Source: Saprospiraceae bacterium
GTDB taxonomy: Bacteria; Bacteroidota; Bacteroidia; Chitinophagales; Saprospiraceae
Assembly: GCA_016717265.1 (NCBI GenBank)
Contig: JADKFX010000001.1
Span: 1,178,001-1,242,000 of the forward strand
Length of the DNA: 64,000 bases
Reading direction: 5' to 3'
The position numbers and the translations under genes are program-made. Positions 45,520 to 56,700 of this stretch are shown here, piece by piece (position 1 is the first letter of the stretch; each line of letters starts with the position of its first letter). The notes beneath the pieces are model-generated. The model saw only the letters and a list, made by a program, of their open reading frames with translations, did no database searches and was not told the DNA's origin.

Positions 45520-46467
45520 ATGAAATTAAGTGGATTTACATTTATGAGAAATACAAGTTCATTGTATTATCCGTTTTTAGAATCCATTCAATCTATTTTA
45601 CCAATGGTAGATGAATTTGTAATTGCTATTGGTGATAATGCGCCTGGAGACCAAACAGAAAATTTGTTGCAAACACTACAATCCGATAAGATTAAGTTGA
45701 TTCATACGATATGGGATTTAGAAAAATTTAAGAAGGGCACAGTATATGCACAACAAACGGATTTGGCAAAAGCCGCATGTACTGGAGACTGGTTGTTCTA
45801 TTTACAATCAGATGAACTTATCCACGAACAGTATCATAAAACCCTAACGAACGTTTGTTTGCAATATCTTGAAGATCTGGAAACAGAGGGATTTCTATTT
45901 CGTTACAAGCATTTTTGGGGAGATTACGACCATTTCGTGGAATCCCATGCCTGGTATCCAGCGGAAATCCGGCTGATACGGAACGATCCCACGATTCATT
46001 CTTTTGGAGACGCTCAATCCTTTCGAAAATTCAAACATTTTGATGGATTGAATTACAGAGATAAAATCAACAGCAAACCTCTGAAAGTGCGCAGAATTGA
46101 TGCCGAAGTATACCATTATGGTTGGGTGCGACCGCCTTCTATGATGCAACAGAAAACGGTCGTTATGGATGGAGCCTACCACGATTCTGAAGAAGTCAAA
46201 CGCCGACATTTGAAGCGCTCTTTAGACTTTGATTACGGTAATATGAATGATTATTCTTTATTTAAGGGTACACATCCACACGTTATGAAAGACTTTATGA
46301 ACCGTTTCAACTGGAAAGAACAATTACATTACGATAAGAATTATAAAGCTGGAAGACTCCCACTAAAACATGAAAAAATCAAATACAGAATATTGAGTTT
46401 TGTAGAAAAAAATATTTTAGGCGGTCGCCAAATATTTGGTTACCGGAATTGGAGCATTTTAGACTAA
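45520..46467 (+). CDS. GT2-like glycosyltransferase
   Basis: 315 residues, soluble, no signal. The N-terminus (FTFMRNTSSLYYPFLESIQSILPMVDEFVIAIGDNAPGD, read in two family blocks) and the central WLFYLQSDELIHE fit a GT-A-fold family 2 enzyme; QSDE would stand for the DxD metal-binding site. Similar proteins are often found in glycan gene clusters, but this one stands alone, convergent with the reductase gene after 11 nt. Donor and acceptor are unknown. Confidence 0.8.
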   Translation: MKLSGFTFMRNTSSLYYPFLESIQSILPMVDEFVIAIGDNAPGDQTENLLQTLQSDKIKLIHTIWDLEKFKKGTVYAQQTDLAKAACTGDWLFYLQSDELIHEQYHKTLTNVCLQYLEDLETEGFLFRYKHFWGDYDHFVESHAWYPAEIRLIRNDPTIHSFGDAQSFRKFKHFDGLNYRDKINSKPLKVRRIDAEVYHYGWVRPPSMMQQKTVVMDGAYHDSEEVKRRHLKRSLDFDYGNMNDYSLFKGTHPHVMKDFMNRFNWKEQLHYDKNYKAGRLPLKHEKIKYRILSFVEKNILGGRQIFGYRNWSILD

Positions 46468-46478
46468 AATAGCAAGTA

Positions 46479-47558
46479 TCAATACTTAATTTCTATCTCC
46501 GCTGTCAAGGGTCTTGACTGACAGGTTAAGATATAACCTTGTTCAATTTCTTCTGGTTCTAAAGCTAAGGAAACATCCATATGCACTTGACCTTTTATGA
46601 GTTTTGCAATACAAGTAGAGCATGCGCCACTGGAGCAGGAAAAAGGTGGATCTAATTTTGCATCCAGCAAACTATCCAATATTTTTTTATTACCAGGAAT
46701 TTTTAACTCGTGCGTCTTTTGATTAAGATGCACTATAAGTGATACTGTTTCTAAATTTTGAATGGGTTTAATTGAAACAGAGGATGTGGGCGTAGTAAAA
46801 TATTCTGCATGAATTGATTTCGCATCAATTTTTTTATTCAATAAGGAACTTTTTGCATTTTCTATAAATTCTCCCGGACCACAGAGGTAATAGTAAGAGC
46901 TTATATTTCTTGCTGGGAAGTGACCCAGGAATTTAGAAATTGATTGATCGTTTATCCTCCCTTTCCAGCCTGCCCATTTTTTATTTGCTTTTGAGAGAAA
47001 TGGAAGGATAGAAGTTTTTAATTGCGATAAAGTATATTCTATAAATACTTGTCCTTCATATTTTAATTTTAAAGCTTCTAATTCCTTATGAAAGATAATA
47101 TCTTCCTCATTTCGATTTCCATAGAAAAGTTGCAAGGTAGATTTTGGTTCAAATTCTAAAATGGATTGGATCATAGAATAGATCGGTGTAATTCCGCTAC
47201 CCGCTGCAAAAAAATAGTAATTATGTCGTTTTTCAGGATCCGGATGCAAGCAAAAGTGACCTTCTGGCTTTGATATTTCAATGGAATCACCTTCTTTTAA
47301 TTCATTAAAAATATAGTTTGAAACAATCCCCTGTTTTACTCTTTTTATAGTGATCTTCAAGTCGGATTCTTGAAATATAGAGGAAATAGAATAAGAACGT
47401 CTATATTCAGTATTATTAATATTTAATTTTAGTGTAAGGTGTTGACCCGGTATAAAATGTGGAAAATCATTCGGAAATTCAGAAGAATTGAATACTAAAC
47501 TAACGGCATCTTTAGTTTCCTGAATTTTATTTTTTATTTTAATACTTGTGAATTGCAT
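46479..47558 (-). CDS. FAD/NAD(P)H oxidoreductase with C-terminal 2Fe-2S ferredoxin domain (PaaE/HmpX-like)
   Basis: 359 residues from the ATG at 47558. Three domains in order: an FAD-binding barrel with RRSYSISS (about 55-62), an NAD(P)-binding domain with YFFAAGSGITPIYSMIQS (about 115-132), and a plant-type ferredoxin domain with CSSGACSTCIAK and a distal LTCQS cysteine. This arrangement is that of reductase components such as PaaE that pass electrons from NAD(P)H to a partner oxygenase or desaturase. No partner gene is adjacent, so the role is open. Lies downstream of mscL. Confidence 0.9.
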   Translation of the reverse strand: MQFTSIKIKNKIQETKDAVSLVFNSSEFPNDFPHFIPGQHLTLKLNINNTEYRRSYSISSIFQESDLKITIKRVKQGIVSNYIFNELKEGDSIEISKPEGHFCLHPDPEKRHNYYFFAAGSGITPIYSMIQSILEFEPKSTLQLFYGNRNEEDIIFHKELEALKLKYEGQVFIEYTLSQLKTSILPFLSKANKKWAGWKGRINDQSISKFLGHFPARNISSYYYLCGPGEFIENAKSSLLNKKIDAKSIHAEYFTTPTSSVSIKPIQNLETVSLIVHLNQKTHELKIPGNKKILDSLLDAKLDPPFSCSSGACSTCIAKLIKGQVHMDVSLALEPEEIEQGYILTCQSRPLTAEIEIKY

Positions 47559-47631
47559 CGGAAATTTATTTCTAAACAATTATCTAACCTATTCAAACGC
47601 GATATTGTTTAAGAAATAAATAAATCTTCAA

Positions 47632-48033
47632 TTACTTTTTGCTTAACAGATCGCGGATTTCCGTTAATAATTGTTCTTGACTCGGTGTTGCCGGAGCCGC
47701 CGGTTGGTCACGTTTAAAGCGATTGACGATTCTCACTATCCAAAACATGACAAATGCAATGATAATAAAATTAATTAGCGTAGACATGAATTTGCCATAA
47801 TGGACCGCAGATTCAGCAGTTTCAATTTTACCATCGGGAGCATATATAGCGGGTGCTAGTACCCATTTTGCCTGAGCCATATCACCAATTTGAAATAACT
47901 GGCCCATCATAGGCATAAATACACCATCAACGAAAGCACCGGTTACGGTTGCAAACGCTGCGCCCATTACTAAACCTACTGCAATGTCAATAAGACTCCC
48001 TTGTATTGCAAATTTCTTGAATTCCTGTATCAT
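47632..48033 (-). CDS. mscL: Large-conductance mechanosensitive channel
   Basis: 133 residues. The N-terminal amphipathic helix and first membrane helix (FKKFAIQGSLIDIAVGLVMGAAFATVT) carry the family pore motif; the second helix is FMSTLINFIIIAFVMFWIVRIVNR; the cytoplasmic C-terminal bundle ends EQLLTEIRDLLSKK. Forms a pentameric inner-membrane valve that opens under osmotic down-shock. It lies 55 nt downstream of aconitase. Confidence 0.97.
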   Translation of the reverse strand: MIQEFKKFAIQGSLIDIAVGLVMGAAFATVTGAFVDGVFMPMMGQLFQIGDMAQAKWVLAPAIYAPDGKIETAESAVHYGKFMSTLINFIIIAFVMFWIVRIVNRFKRDQPAAPATPSQEQLLTEIRDLLSKK

Positions 48034-48088
48034 AAATTAATATTTAAAGAAGCTTTTCAAAATCATCTTTAATTCAAATATAATGAAA

Positions 48089-50368
48089 TTATGAAGCGGA
48101 TAGTTCTCTTCTTATTTTGTTTAATGCAGAACCTTCTTGTACCCATTGAATTTGTTGCTGATTATAAGTATGTATTACTTCAAAATTTTCTTGAGTATGA
48201 TCCGAGTGTTTCAGAATAACCGTAAATGTACTGGTTGGAGTCATATTCTGAAGACCTTGGATTTCAACAAGATCATCTTGACGAATTTTATCATAATCTT
48301 GAGGATTTAAAAATGTCAAAGCCAACATTCCTTGTTTTTTTAAATTGGTTTCGTGGATTCTGGCAAATGATTTTACGATCACTGCTTTTACACCCAAATA
48401 TCTTGGCTCCATAGCTGCATGTTCCCGAGATGAACCTTCTCCGTAATTTTCTTCTCCAAATACCACAGTACCTATATTTTCTTTTTTGTAAAGTCTGGCA
48501 GAATCCGGAACTGCCATATATTCATTATTGGTTAAATTTAATACACGATTACTTTCTCCGTTATATGCATTCAAGGCACCAATAAAACAATTATTTGATA
48601 TATTTTCTAGATGTCCTCTGAATTCAAGCCAGGGTCCGGCCATAGAGATATGATCGGTGGTACATTTTCCTTTGGCTTTAATCAGGATGCGCATTTCTTT
48701 TAATTCTGATTCTAGGATTGGCTCAAAAGGTGCTAATAATTGCAAGCGTTTACTTGTTGGATTTACAACAATCTGTACATTTTGCCCATCTGATGCGGGT
48801 GCTTGAAATCCTGCATCTTTCACTTCAAATCCAAAGACAGGAAGTTCAACGCCAATTGGTGGATCCAGTTTAACTAATTGACCCTCTTCATTTGTCAGAT
48901 AATCTGTAATCGGGTTAAAGGTCAGGCTGCCAGCAATGGCTAATGCAGTCACAATTTCTGGAGATGCAACAAAAGCATGCGTACTTGAATTGCCATCATT
49001 CCGTTTAGAAAAATTTCGATTGAAAGAAGTGATAATTGAATTTTTTCGATTCGGGTCATCCATATGGCGTTTCCATTGACCAATACAGGGTCCGCAAGCA
49101 TTCGCCAAGATGACACCACCCATTTTTTCAAACTGTTCTAATATAGCATCTCGTTCAACAGTATATCGGATAAGTTCAGAGCCTGGAGTAACGGTATATT
49201 CTGACTTCACTTTAAGTTTTTTACTTACAGCCTGCTGTGCTAGTGAAGCAGCTCTTGATAAATCTTCATAAGATGAATTGGTACAAGAGCCAATAAGTCC
49301 AACATCTAATTTTTCGGGATAATTATTTTCTCGTACAGCCTTTGCAAATTCAGACAATGGCCATGCTAAATCTGGTGTGTAGGGTCCGTTAATATGAGGT
49401 TCTAATGTATTTAAATCAATTTCGATGACCTGATCAAAATAATTTTCAGGATTTTCATAACATGCAGCATCTCCAGTAAGTTCCGTTGCGATCAAATCAC
49501 ATAAATCAGCAACTTCTTTTCTGCCAGTGCTTCGCAGATAACGACCCATAGATTCATCATAACCAAAGGTAGAAGTCGTTGCACCGATTTCAGCACCCAT
49601 ATTACAAATAGTCCCTTTTCCAGTGCAGGAAAGTGAACGGGCACCTTCACCAAAGTATTCTACTATAGCACCAGTACCACCTTTTACAGTTAAGATACCA
49701 GCTACTTTCAAAATGACATCTTTGGATGAGGTCCAACCAGATAATTTACCTTTCAAGTGAATTCCTATTAATTTAGGCATTTTTAGTTCCCAGGGCATTC
49801 CACTCATGACATCTACTGCATCTGCACCTCCAACGCCTATTGCAATCATTCCTAAGCCTCCTGCATTGGGAGTATGCGAATCTGTTCCGATCATCATTCC
49901 ACCTGGAAATGCATAATTCTCTAAAACGATTTGATGGATAATTCCGGAACCAGGTTTCCAAAATCCAATGCCATATTTATTTGAAATAGATTCAAGAAAT
50001 TTAAAAACTTCCTCATTTACAATATTCGAAGTTGCTAAATCATTACTTGCCCCATGTTCTGCAAGGATTAGGTGATCGCAATGAACAGTCGTTGGTACGG
50101 ATGTTCTGGACTTGCCACAGGTCATAAATTGGAGTAAGGCCATTTGTGCAGTGGCATCTTGCATCGCTACCCGATCGGGTGCAAAAAAGACATAATCTTT
50201 ACTGCGTTTGTATTCTTTTAGGCTGGATTCAGGATGTAAATGGGTATATAATATCTTTTCTGTTAGTGTTAGCGGTTTTCCAAGATTTTTGCGTATTTCC
50301 GCTACTTTTCTTGAAAAATTTGCATAATGTGTTTTTAACATTTCAATATCAAAAGGAATACTTGCCAT
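48089..50368 (-). CDS. acnA: Aconitate hydratase
   Basis: 759 residues from the ATG at 50368 (a TTG two codons upstream is less likely). Interconverts citrate and isocitrate in the TCA cycle. Cluster cysteines lie in LIGSCTNSSYEDL and ANACGPCIGQWKR; substrate and active-site blocks include CDHLILAEHG, GTDSHTPNAGGLGMIAIGVGG, FNRNFSKRNDGN and FGEENYGEGSSREHAAMEPR. The mitochondrial-type length and order suit Bacteroidota. The gene begins only 8 nt after the stop of an FG-GAP lipoprotein gene, so it is either read from that operon or has a promoter inside the lipoprotein gene. Confidence 0.96.
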   Translation of the reverse strand: MASIPFDIEMLKTHYANFSRKVAEIRKNLGKPLTLTEKILYTHLHPESSLKEYKRSKDYVFFAPDRVAMQDATAQMALLQFMTCGKSRTSVPTTVHCDHLILAEHGASNDLATSNIVNEEVFKFLESISNKYGIGFWKPGSGIIHQIVLENYAFPGGMMIGTDSHTPNAGGLGMIAIGVGGADAVDVMSGMPWELKMPKLIGIHLKGKLSGWTSSKDVILKVAGILTVKGGTGAIVEYFGEGARSLSCTGKGTICNMGAEIGATTSTFGYDESMGRYLRSTGRKEVADLCDLIATELTGDAACYENPENYFDQVIEIDLNTLEPHINGPYTPDLAWPLSEFAKAVRENNYPEKLDVGLIGSCTNSSYEDLSRAASLAQQAVSKKLKVKSEYTVTPGSELIRYTVERDAILEQFEKMGGVILANACGPCIGQWKRHMDDPNRKNSIITSFNRNFSKRNDGNSSTHAFVASPEIVTALAIAGSLTFNPITDYLTNEEGQLVKLDPPIGVELPVFGFEVKDAGFQAPASDGQNVQIVVNPTSKRLQLLAPFEPILESELKEMRILIKAKGKCTTDHISMAGPWLEFRGHLENISNNCFIGALNAYNGESNRVLNLTNNEYMAVPDSARLYKKENIGTVVFGEENYGEGSSREHAAMEPRYLGVKAVIVKSFARIHETNLKKQGMLALTFLNPQDYDKIRQDDLVEIQGLQNMTPTSTFTVILKHSDHTQENFEVIHTYNQQQIQWVQEGSALNKIRRELSAS

Positions 50369-50376
50369 AAACAAAT

Positions 50377-53300
50377 TTATTTTTTAGGATTTTGCCGCAA
50401 TATTAATTGATTCTTCAGAAACAACAAAGCAGAATTATTTGATCCAACAAGAAGATGCTTATTATTAGACACTTGAATGGCTTTAAGATCTTTTACATCA
50501 TCTGGGAGGAAGATTCCGGATTCTTGAACAGATAAAGGTTTATAATTAAATGGATCCTTTGTTCCTTTTAAAAATAACCCAACAGAGGCATCCGCCCTTG
50601 TTGTTTCAATTTCTGAACCAAACTGATTTCCAACAATTACGATATCATTTTTTTGATCATTATCAAAATCATAACAAACGATACCCTGGATAGTTGAAAA
50701 TTGTGCCTCCATGGGTAATGGAATTATTTCAAAATGTGATTTATTATTTTTTATAATTACACTTTCAAACAATTTAGCTTCATAATGCAATGCATTTTTA
50801 ATTTCTTCTCCATAAATGTCACTTAAATTTGCATTTGCAAAAGAATTATAGTCTGGAAATTTTTTGGCAATTTCCGGCACTTGTTCGGATGAACATTGGC
50901 GGCCTCTGACAGGTACCATTTGCTTTCCGTTCAATTTAGCCAATACAATGTCATAGGTTCCATTTTGATCATAATCATCACAAAATATGTGAAATGGTTT
51001 TTCAGGACTCGCATGAAATTTATAGTTCAATCCTAAGTTTCCAACCATAAAGTCGAGATCACCATCTTTATCTAAATCTTCGGCAACAATTCGATTCCAC
51101 CAACCTTCCGTGTTTTCAGTTCCGTATTTTTTTGCATCTGATTTAATTAATTTTGCATTTTGATTTTCAAAAACAGTAATGGGCATCCATTCCCCTACAA
51201 CGATCAACTCGGGTTTTGAATCGCCATCCAATGGTGCCCATACAGCAGAGGTCACCATGCCACAATTTCTGAGGTCTTTTGCTTTTACATCTGTTACATC
51301 CGTAAAGCTTCCTTTTCCATTGTTTTCAAATAAATAGCTGACTGGAGCATATGGATATTTATCTGGTATTGTTCGACCTCCTCTGAATAAATCTAAGTCA
51401 CCATCTTCATCATAATCTGAAAACGCAACACAAGAACCACTGGATGTTGTGATCGGTAATGCATTTACTGCTTTTTTAAAATTTCCTTTACCATCATTCA
51501 AATATATTCGATCCTGATAAATAGCATTTTTTTCAGCTGCTTCTGTGCCACCTGAAACAACATAAAGATCAAGGTCTTGATCCCCATCAATATCAGCAAA
51601 TGCAGATCCCATATCTTCATAATCCCGATCCTCAATAAAATTTTGATTTACTTTTAGTTGAAATTTATTTTCTGTATTTTGAATATACAGTGCACTGGGT
51701 TGGCCATGAGCATTTCCGACATAAAAATCTTCGAGACCATCCCCATTTACATCGGCTACAGAAATAAATGGACCAATACGACTTAGTTGATGGGGCAATA
51801 ATTGCTGAGAATGATAATCGTCGAATCTGTTTTCAGTATGAAAAAAAGGAGGAATAATGGATTCCTGGGTGGACTCCATAAATAGCGATGCAATGGGATT
51901 TGAAATCTCCTGTTTCGCTTTTGATTCTTGATATTTTATAGTAATCGTTTGATTTGTTTTTACATTTACTAAGAGGCTTTCTTTTTTGTCGTACCATATT
52001 ATTTTAACACTATCTATGATGGTTTCTGTACCTAATCCAAAATGAAAGATAGGCTCGCAACTTGAAATATAACCCCGACTAACCCGTAATTGCTGATACT
52101 GCATTTGATCTTTATAATATAGGTATGCTTTTGCACCGTATGCAAATTTATTTTTCTCAGAACCCTCTGCTTTAATTCGCAAATAATTCAAATTTTTTGA
52201 ACTTCGATTTTCATATAGAAATGCGGGATCATCAATATTATTTACGACAATATCCAGGTCACCATCATTGTCTAAATCTCCCATAGCTGCTCCATTTGAA
52301 AAACTAAGTTCTTCCATACCCCAATCTTTCATCACCTTTTTAAAACGAAGATTTTGTTGATTTTGAAAAACATAATTGACCAATTTTACTTCCGGTAATA
52401 ATTCTAATCCTTTTTGAAAATTGTCGATTTTGTTTTTTTTCATGAATTCACCCAATTTTGGTTGGGCATCCCGATCATATACATCCCGTTTAAATCCATT
52501 GGTAACATATAGATCTTTCCAGCCATCATTATCCAAATCATAGATTAAAGCAGACCAGGACCAATCTGTTTTTTCTACACCAGCTAATTGGCTAATATCC
52601 GTAAAGAATCCATTGCCGTGATTATACTGTAAGATATTATGCATATACTGATTTGCAAAACCTTCGTTTTTAAGTTTTTCAAAAAATGCGGGTTGCATTT
52701 GTGGCATGGAAGTTTTAGATCGTTTGTAATCTTCCGGTCTCATTTCAACAACAAAAATTTCATCTTTCGCGTCATTATTTATATCACCAAAGTCACTGCC
52801 CATAGAAAAGAAGGAAACGTGATTGCAAACATCCTGAACACTTTGTCGGAATTTTCCATTTCCAAAATTTACATAAAAATAATCATGTTCTGCAAAATCA
52901 TTCGCTACATAAATATCATCCCAACCATCATCATTTACATCTCCGGTACAAACACTTAAACCATAACCATAATTTGGATAAATACCAGCTTCTTTACTGA
53001 CATCTGTAAATGTAAAGTCGCCATTATTCCGATATAATTTGTCGGTTGTTTTAAGGTCTATAATATTTTCTAATTGTTTCTGTTTTACCTCTATTATTTC
53101 ATCATCACTAATGGGCCATTTGTTTGGACGATTGCTTACATATAAATCTAAATCACCATCATTGTCGTAATCAAAAAATGAACTAGCTATAGAAAATCCA
53201 GGATCATCGATTTTATAATAACGGGCTTCTTCTTTAAATTGTAAATTCTTTTGATTTACAAATAATAAATTTGAATTTAGATTTGGATCATCTATAAATC

Positions 53301-53736
53301 CACCTCTGGTAATATAAATATCCAGATAACCATCCTGGTTTATATCTACAAAAGTGATTCCGTTTTTCCATCCTCCAAAAGCAGCAATTCCAGACGACTC
53401 TGAAATATCTTCAAACCTTAGATTGCCTTTGTTCAAATACAGTTTATCAGGTACCTGGTTTCCAACAAAATAGAGATCTTGTAAACCATCATTATTAATA
53501 TCGCCGATACCTACACCAGCACCATTATACATATAATTGAATTTAAAAGCATTCAATTCCTTGGTTTCTGTCAGTTTATTGTTAAACTGAACACCTGTTT
53601 CCTGGGGTGTTTTTAGAGAAAATAATTTTCCAGGTAGGTTTATGGTATTGTCATTTTTGCAACTTGTAAAATACATTCCTACAAGTCCAAAAAGCATCCA
53701 TTGGAAATCGCTATTTCTTAAAATTTTAATATTCAT
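50377..53736 (-). CDS. FG-GAP/VCBS and ASPIC-domain surface lipoprotein (copy B)
   Basis: 1119 residues. A lipobox (YFTSC, cysteine near residue 27) marks a lipoprotein. Residues about 60-520 contain a run of FG-GAP/VCBS repeats with Ca-binding DxDxDG-type loops (DINNDGLQDLYFVGN, DINQDGYLDIYITRG, DYDNDGDLDLYVSN). An ASPIC/UnbV domain occupies about 530-600 (GAKAYLYYKDQMQYQQL to NQTITIKY). A second FG-GAP block runs from about 640 to 1100. Probably an integrin-like double propeller on the outer surface; the ligand is unknown. It is a tandem paralogue of 53733-57059, whose stop overlaps its start as ATGA. Confidence 0.92.
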   Translation of the reverse strand: MNIKILRNSDFQWMLFGLVGMYFTSCKNDNTINLPGKLFSLKTPQETGVQFNNKLTETKELNAFKFNYMYNGAGVGIGDINNDGLQDLYFVGNQVPDKLYLNKGNLRFEDISESSGIAAFGGWKNGITFVDINQDGYLDIYITRGGFIDDPNLNSNLLFVNQKNLQFKEEARYYKIDDPGFSIASSFFDYDNDGDLDLYVSNRPNKWPISDDEIIEVKQKQLENIIDLKTTDKLYRNNGDFTFTDVSKEAGIYPNYGYGLSVCTGDVNDDGWDDIYVANDFAEHDYFYVNFGNGKFRQSVQDVCNHVSFFSMGSDFGDINNDAKDEIFVVEMRPEDYKRSKTSMPQMQPAFFEKLKNEGFANQYMHNILQYNHGNGFFTDISQLAGVEKTDWSWSALIYDLDNDGWKDLYVTNGFKRDVYDRDAQPKLGEFMKKNKIDNFQKGLELLPEVKLVNYVFQNQQNLRFKKVMKDWGMEELSFSNGAAMGDLDNDGDLDIVVNNIDDPAFLYENRSSKNLNYLRIKAEGSEKNKFAYGAKAYLYYKDQMQYQQLRVSRGYISSCEPIFHFGLGTETIIDSVKIIWYDKKESLLVNVKTNQTITIKYQESKAKQEISNPIASLFMESTQESIIPPFFHTENRFDDYHSQQLLPHQLSRIGPFISVADVNGDGLEDFYVGNAHGQPSALYIQNTENKFQLKVNQNFIEDRDYEDMGSAFADIDGDQDLDLYVVSGGTEAAEKNAIYQDRIYLNDGKGNFKKAVNALPITTSSGSCVAFSDYDEDGDLDLFRGGRTIPDKYPYAPVSYLFENNGKGSFTDVTDVKAKDLRNCGMVTSAVWAPLDGDSKPELIVVGEWMPITVFENQNAKLIKSDAKKYGTENTEGWWNRIVAEDLDKDGDLDFMVGNLGLNYKFHASPEKPFHIFCDDYDQNGTYDIVLAKLNGKQMVPVRGRQCSSEQVPEIAKKFPDYNSFANANLSDIYGEEIKNALHYEAKLFESVIIKNNKSHFEIIPLPMEAQFSTIQGIVCYDFDNDQKNDIVIVGNQFGSEIETTRADASVGLFLKGTKDPFNYKPLSVQESGIFLPDDVKDLKAIQVSNNKHLLVGSNNSALLFLKNQLILRQNPKK

Positions 53737-56700
53737 TTGTTATTTTTGAAAAAAACGAGCGCAGAATTATTTGCACTTGCGAGAAAATGTATTTGATTAT
53801 TACTTCGAATAGATTTTATATCTTTAATATCATTGGGTATAAAAATACCAGATTGCAATACTGGAATAACTGAAAACATAGCCTTGCTTTTTGTGCCTTT
53901 TAAAAATAAGCCAATGGAAGCATCCGCTCTGGTGGTTTCTATTTCAGCCTGAAATAAGTTACCACCAAGAACCAGGTCTAATATACCATCCTGATCAAAA
54001 TCTTCGATTGCAATTCCTTGTATTGTTGAAAATTGAGCTTCCAGTGGTAAGGGTATAATTTCAAAACTTGTACCATTGTTTTTCAGAATTATACTCTCAA
54101 ACAATTTAGCTTCATAATGAAGCGATGTTTTTAAACCTTCTCCATAAATATCATGGACACTTGCATTTGCATAAGAATTATAACTGGGAAAATTTTTTGC
54201 AATCGAAGGAACTTGTTCAGAAGAACATTGGCGTCCTCGTATGGGGACCATTTGTCCGCCATTATATTTTGCTAATACAATATCAAAAGTTCCGTTTTTA
54301 TCAAAATCATCACAATATATTTGAAATGGTTTTTCTACACTTGCATGGAATTTGTAATTCATTCCTAAGTTACCTAAAACAAAATCGAGATCACCATCCT
54401 GGTCCAGATCTGCAGTAACAATTCGATTCCACCAACCTTCTGTATTGTTTAAACCATATTTATCTTGTTTGACTTTCGTAAGCGCGCCTCCACTATTTTC
54501 AAAAATTGTAATCGGCATCCATTCTCCTACTATAATTAACTCGGGATTTTTATCTCCATTTAAGGAAGCCCAAACTGCAGAAGTTACCATTCCAATTTTT
54601 CTTAAGCCGGAGGCTTTTTGATCGGTGACATCCGTAAAAATACCCTTTCCGTTATTTTCTAATAAATAGGAATCAGGCGCATATGGATATTGATCTGGAA
54701 TACAACGACCGCCTCTGAATAAATCTATATCTCCATCACCATCGATATCTGCTGCAATTACACAGGATCCACTCGAGCTTATTTTTGGTAGTGATTTTTC
54801 AGATTTAGAAAAAGTTCCTTTACCATCATTAAGATAAAGTCGATCTTGATAAATTGGATGTTCTTTTGAAAATTCTGTTCCACCGGAAACAACATACAAA
54901 TCCAGGTCGCCATCTCCTTCTGCATCAAAGAAGCACGAACCGTAATCCTTGTATTTTATATCCGTTTCAAAGGCTGAATTTTTTACAGGTGTAAATGTGT
55001 TTTCATTTGTTTGAATATAAACCTGACCTGCTTGATTATGTGCTTTCCCAATATAAAAGTCTTCTTTTCCATCACGATTTATATCGGCAACGGAAATATG
55101 TGGACCCGTTTTGCTTAAAGAATGCGGAAGTAATTTTTGGTTATAATAATCATCAAAATTATTTTCGCGATGAAAAAATGGAGGAATTATTGTCTTTTCA
55201 GTTTGTTCTTCAAATTGAGGATTTATTTTAGGTTTTGGATTTGAATTTACGTTTGAATTTATATAACGAATGGTCAACAGCTGATTAGCTTTTGTGTTTT
55301 TTATTTGCTGAACCTTTCCATCTGTCCATTCAACTTCTATAAGATCAACTTGTGTAATATCATCCAGTCCAAAATGTACAAAGGGTTCGCAAGAAGAAAG
55401 ATAGCCTCTAAAGGTTTTGAATTGCTGATATTGAATTTTGTCGCCAGTATGAATCGTCACTTTAGCTCCGATGCCTGTTCGATTTGTTTCAGGGCCATCC
55501 AGTTTTATCCGTAAATAATTTTTATGTTCATTCAAATTATTTCGATATACAAAAGCCGGGTCATTAATATTATTTACAACCAAATCTAAATCTCCATCAT
55601 TATCCAAATCTCCAAATGCTGCTCCGTTTGAAAAACTAGTTTGATCCATACCCCATTCTTTCATCATTTTTTTAAAATGCAGGCTTTTATTATTTTGAAA
55701 AATGTAATTCACTAATTTTACAGAGGGTAAATATTTAAGTGCATCTTCAAGATGATGTACATAGTTATCGCTTTTCTTCAAAATACTATCCATTGTAATA
55801 TTTCCATCACGGTCATATACATCTCGGAGATACCCATTGGTTACATAGATATCTTTAAAACCATCATTATCTAAATCAAAAATTAAAGCTGCCCACGACC
55901 AATCCGTTTTTTCAATTCCTGCCATTTGTGCAATGTCAGAAAAGAAGCCATTTCCGTGATTATATTGTAAAACATTATGCATGTATTGATCTGCAAATCC
56001 GCGATTTCGAAGGTCATAAAAAAATTCCGGTTGCATTGGTGGCATAGCAGTTTTGGAGCGCTTATAATCTTCCGGACGCATTTCAACAACGAATATTTCT
56101 TCTAAGCCATCATTATTGATATCTCCAAAATCCGCACCCATCGCATAATAAGGTACATGATTGCAAACATCTTTTGCACTTTCTCGAAACGTACCATTGC
56201 CCATATTAATGTAGAAGTAATCATTTTCAATAAAGTCATTGGCAACATATAAATCCTGAGTACCATCTTTATTAATATCTCCTGCAATGGCAGCTAAACC
56301 GTATGCATAACTTGGATAAATGCCTGCTTCTTTGGATACATCAATAAATTTAATGCCATCATTGCGATATAAATGATGAGAAGTCAATGGATCAATTTTT
56401 GTTTTTTGTAATTCTTTTGCTTTAACTAATTCTTCTGTATTGATACCCCAATGGTCAGGGCGATTTGTAAGGTATAAGTCTAAATCATTGTCATTATCAT
56501 AATCAAAAAAAGTTGCCGCTATACTATACCCTGGATCATCTATACCATAAATTGCTGCTTCTTCTTTAAATGTTAGATTTTTTTGATTTACCAAAAGTAA
56601 ATTTCGATTTTTAACAGGATCATTTTTAAAACCACCGCGTGTAATATAAATATCCTGATATCCATCATTATTGATATCAACTATTGTAATTCCACTTCTC

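Noticed and set aside
46471..46490. Small dyad AAGTAT-CA-ATACTT between the GT2-like and reductase genes as a terminator
   Set aside because: Two-nt loop, A/T-only arms and no T-run; too weak to annotate.
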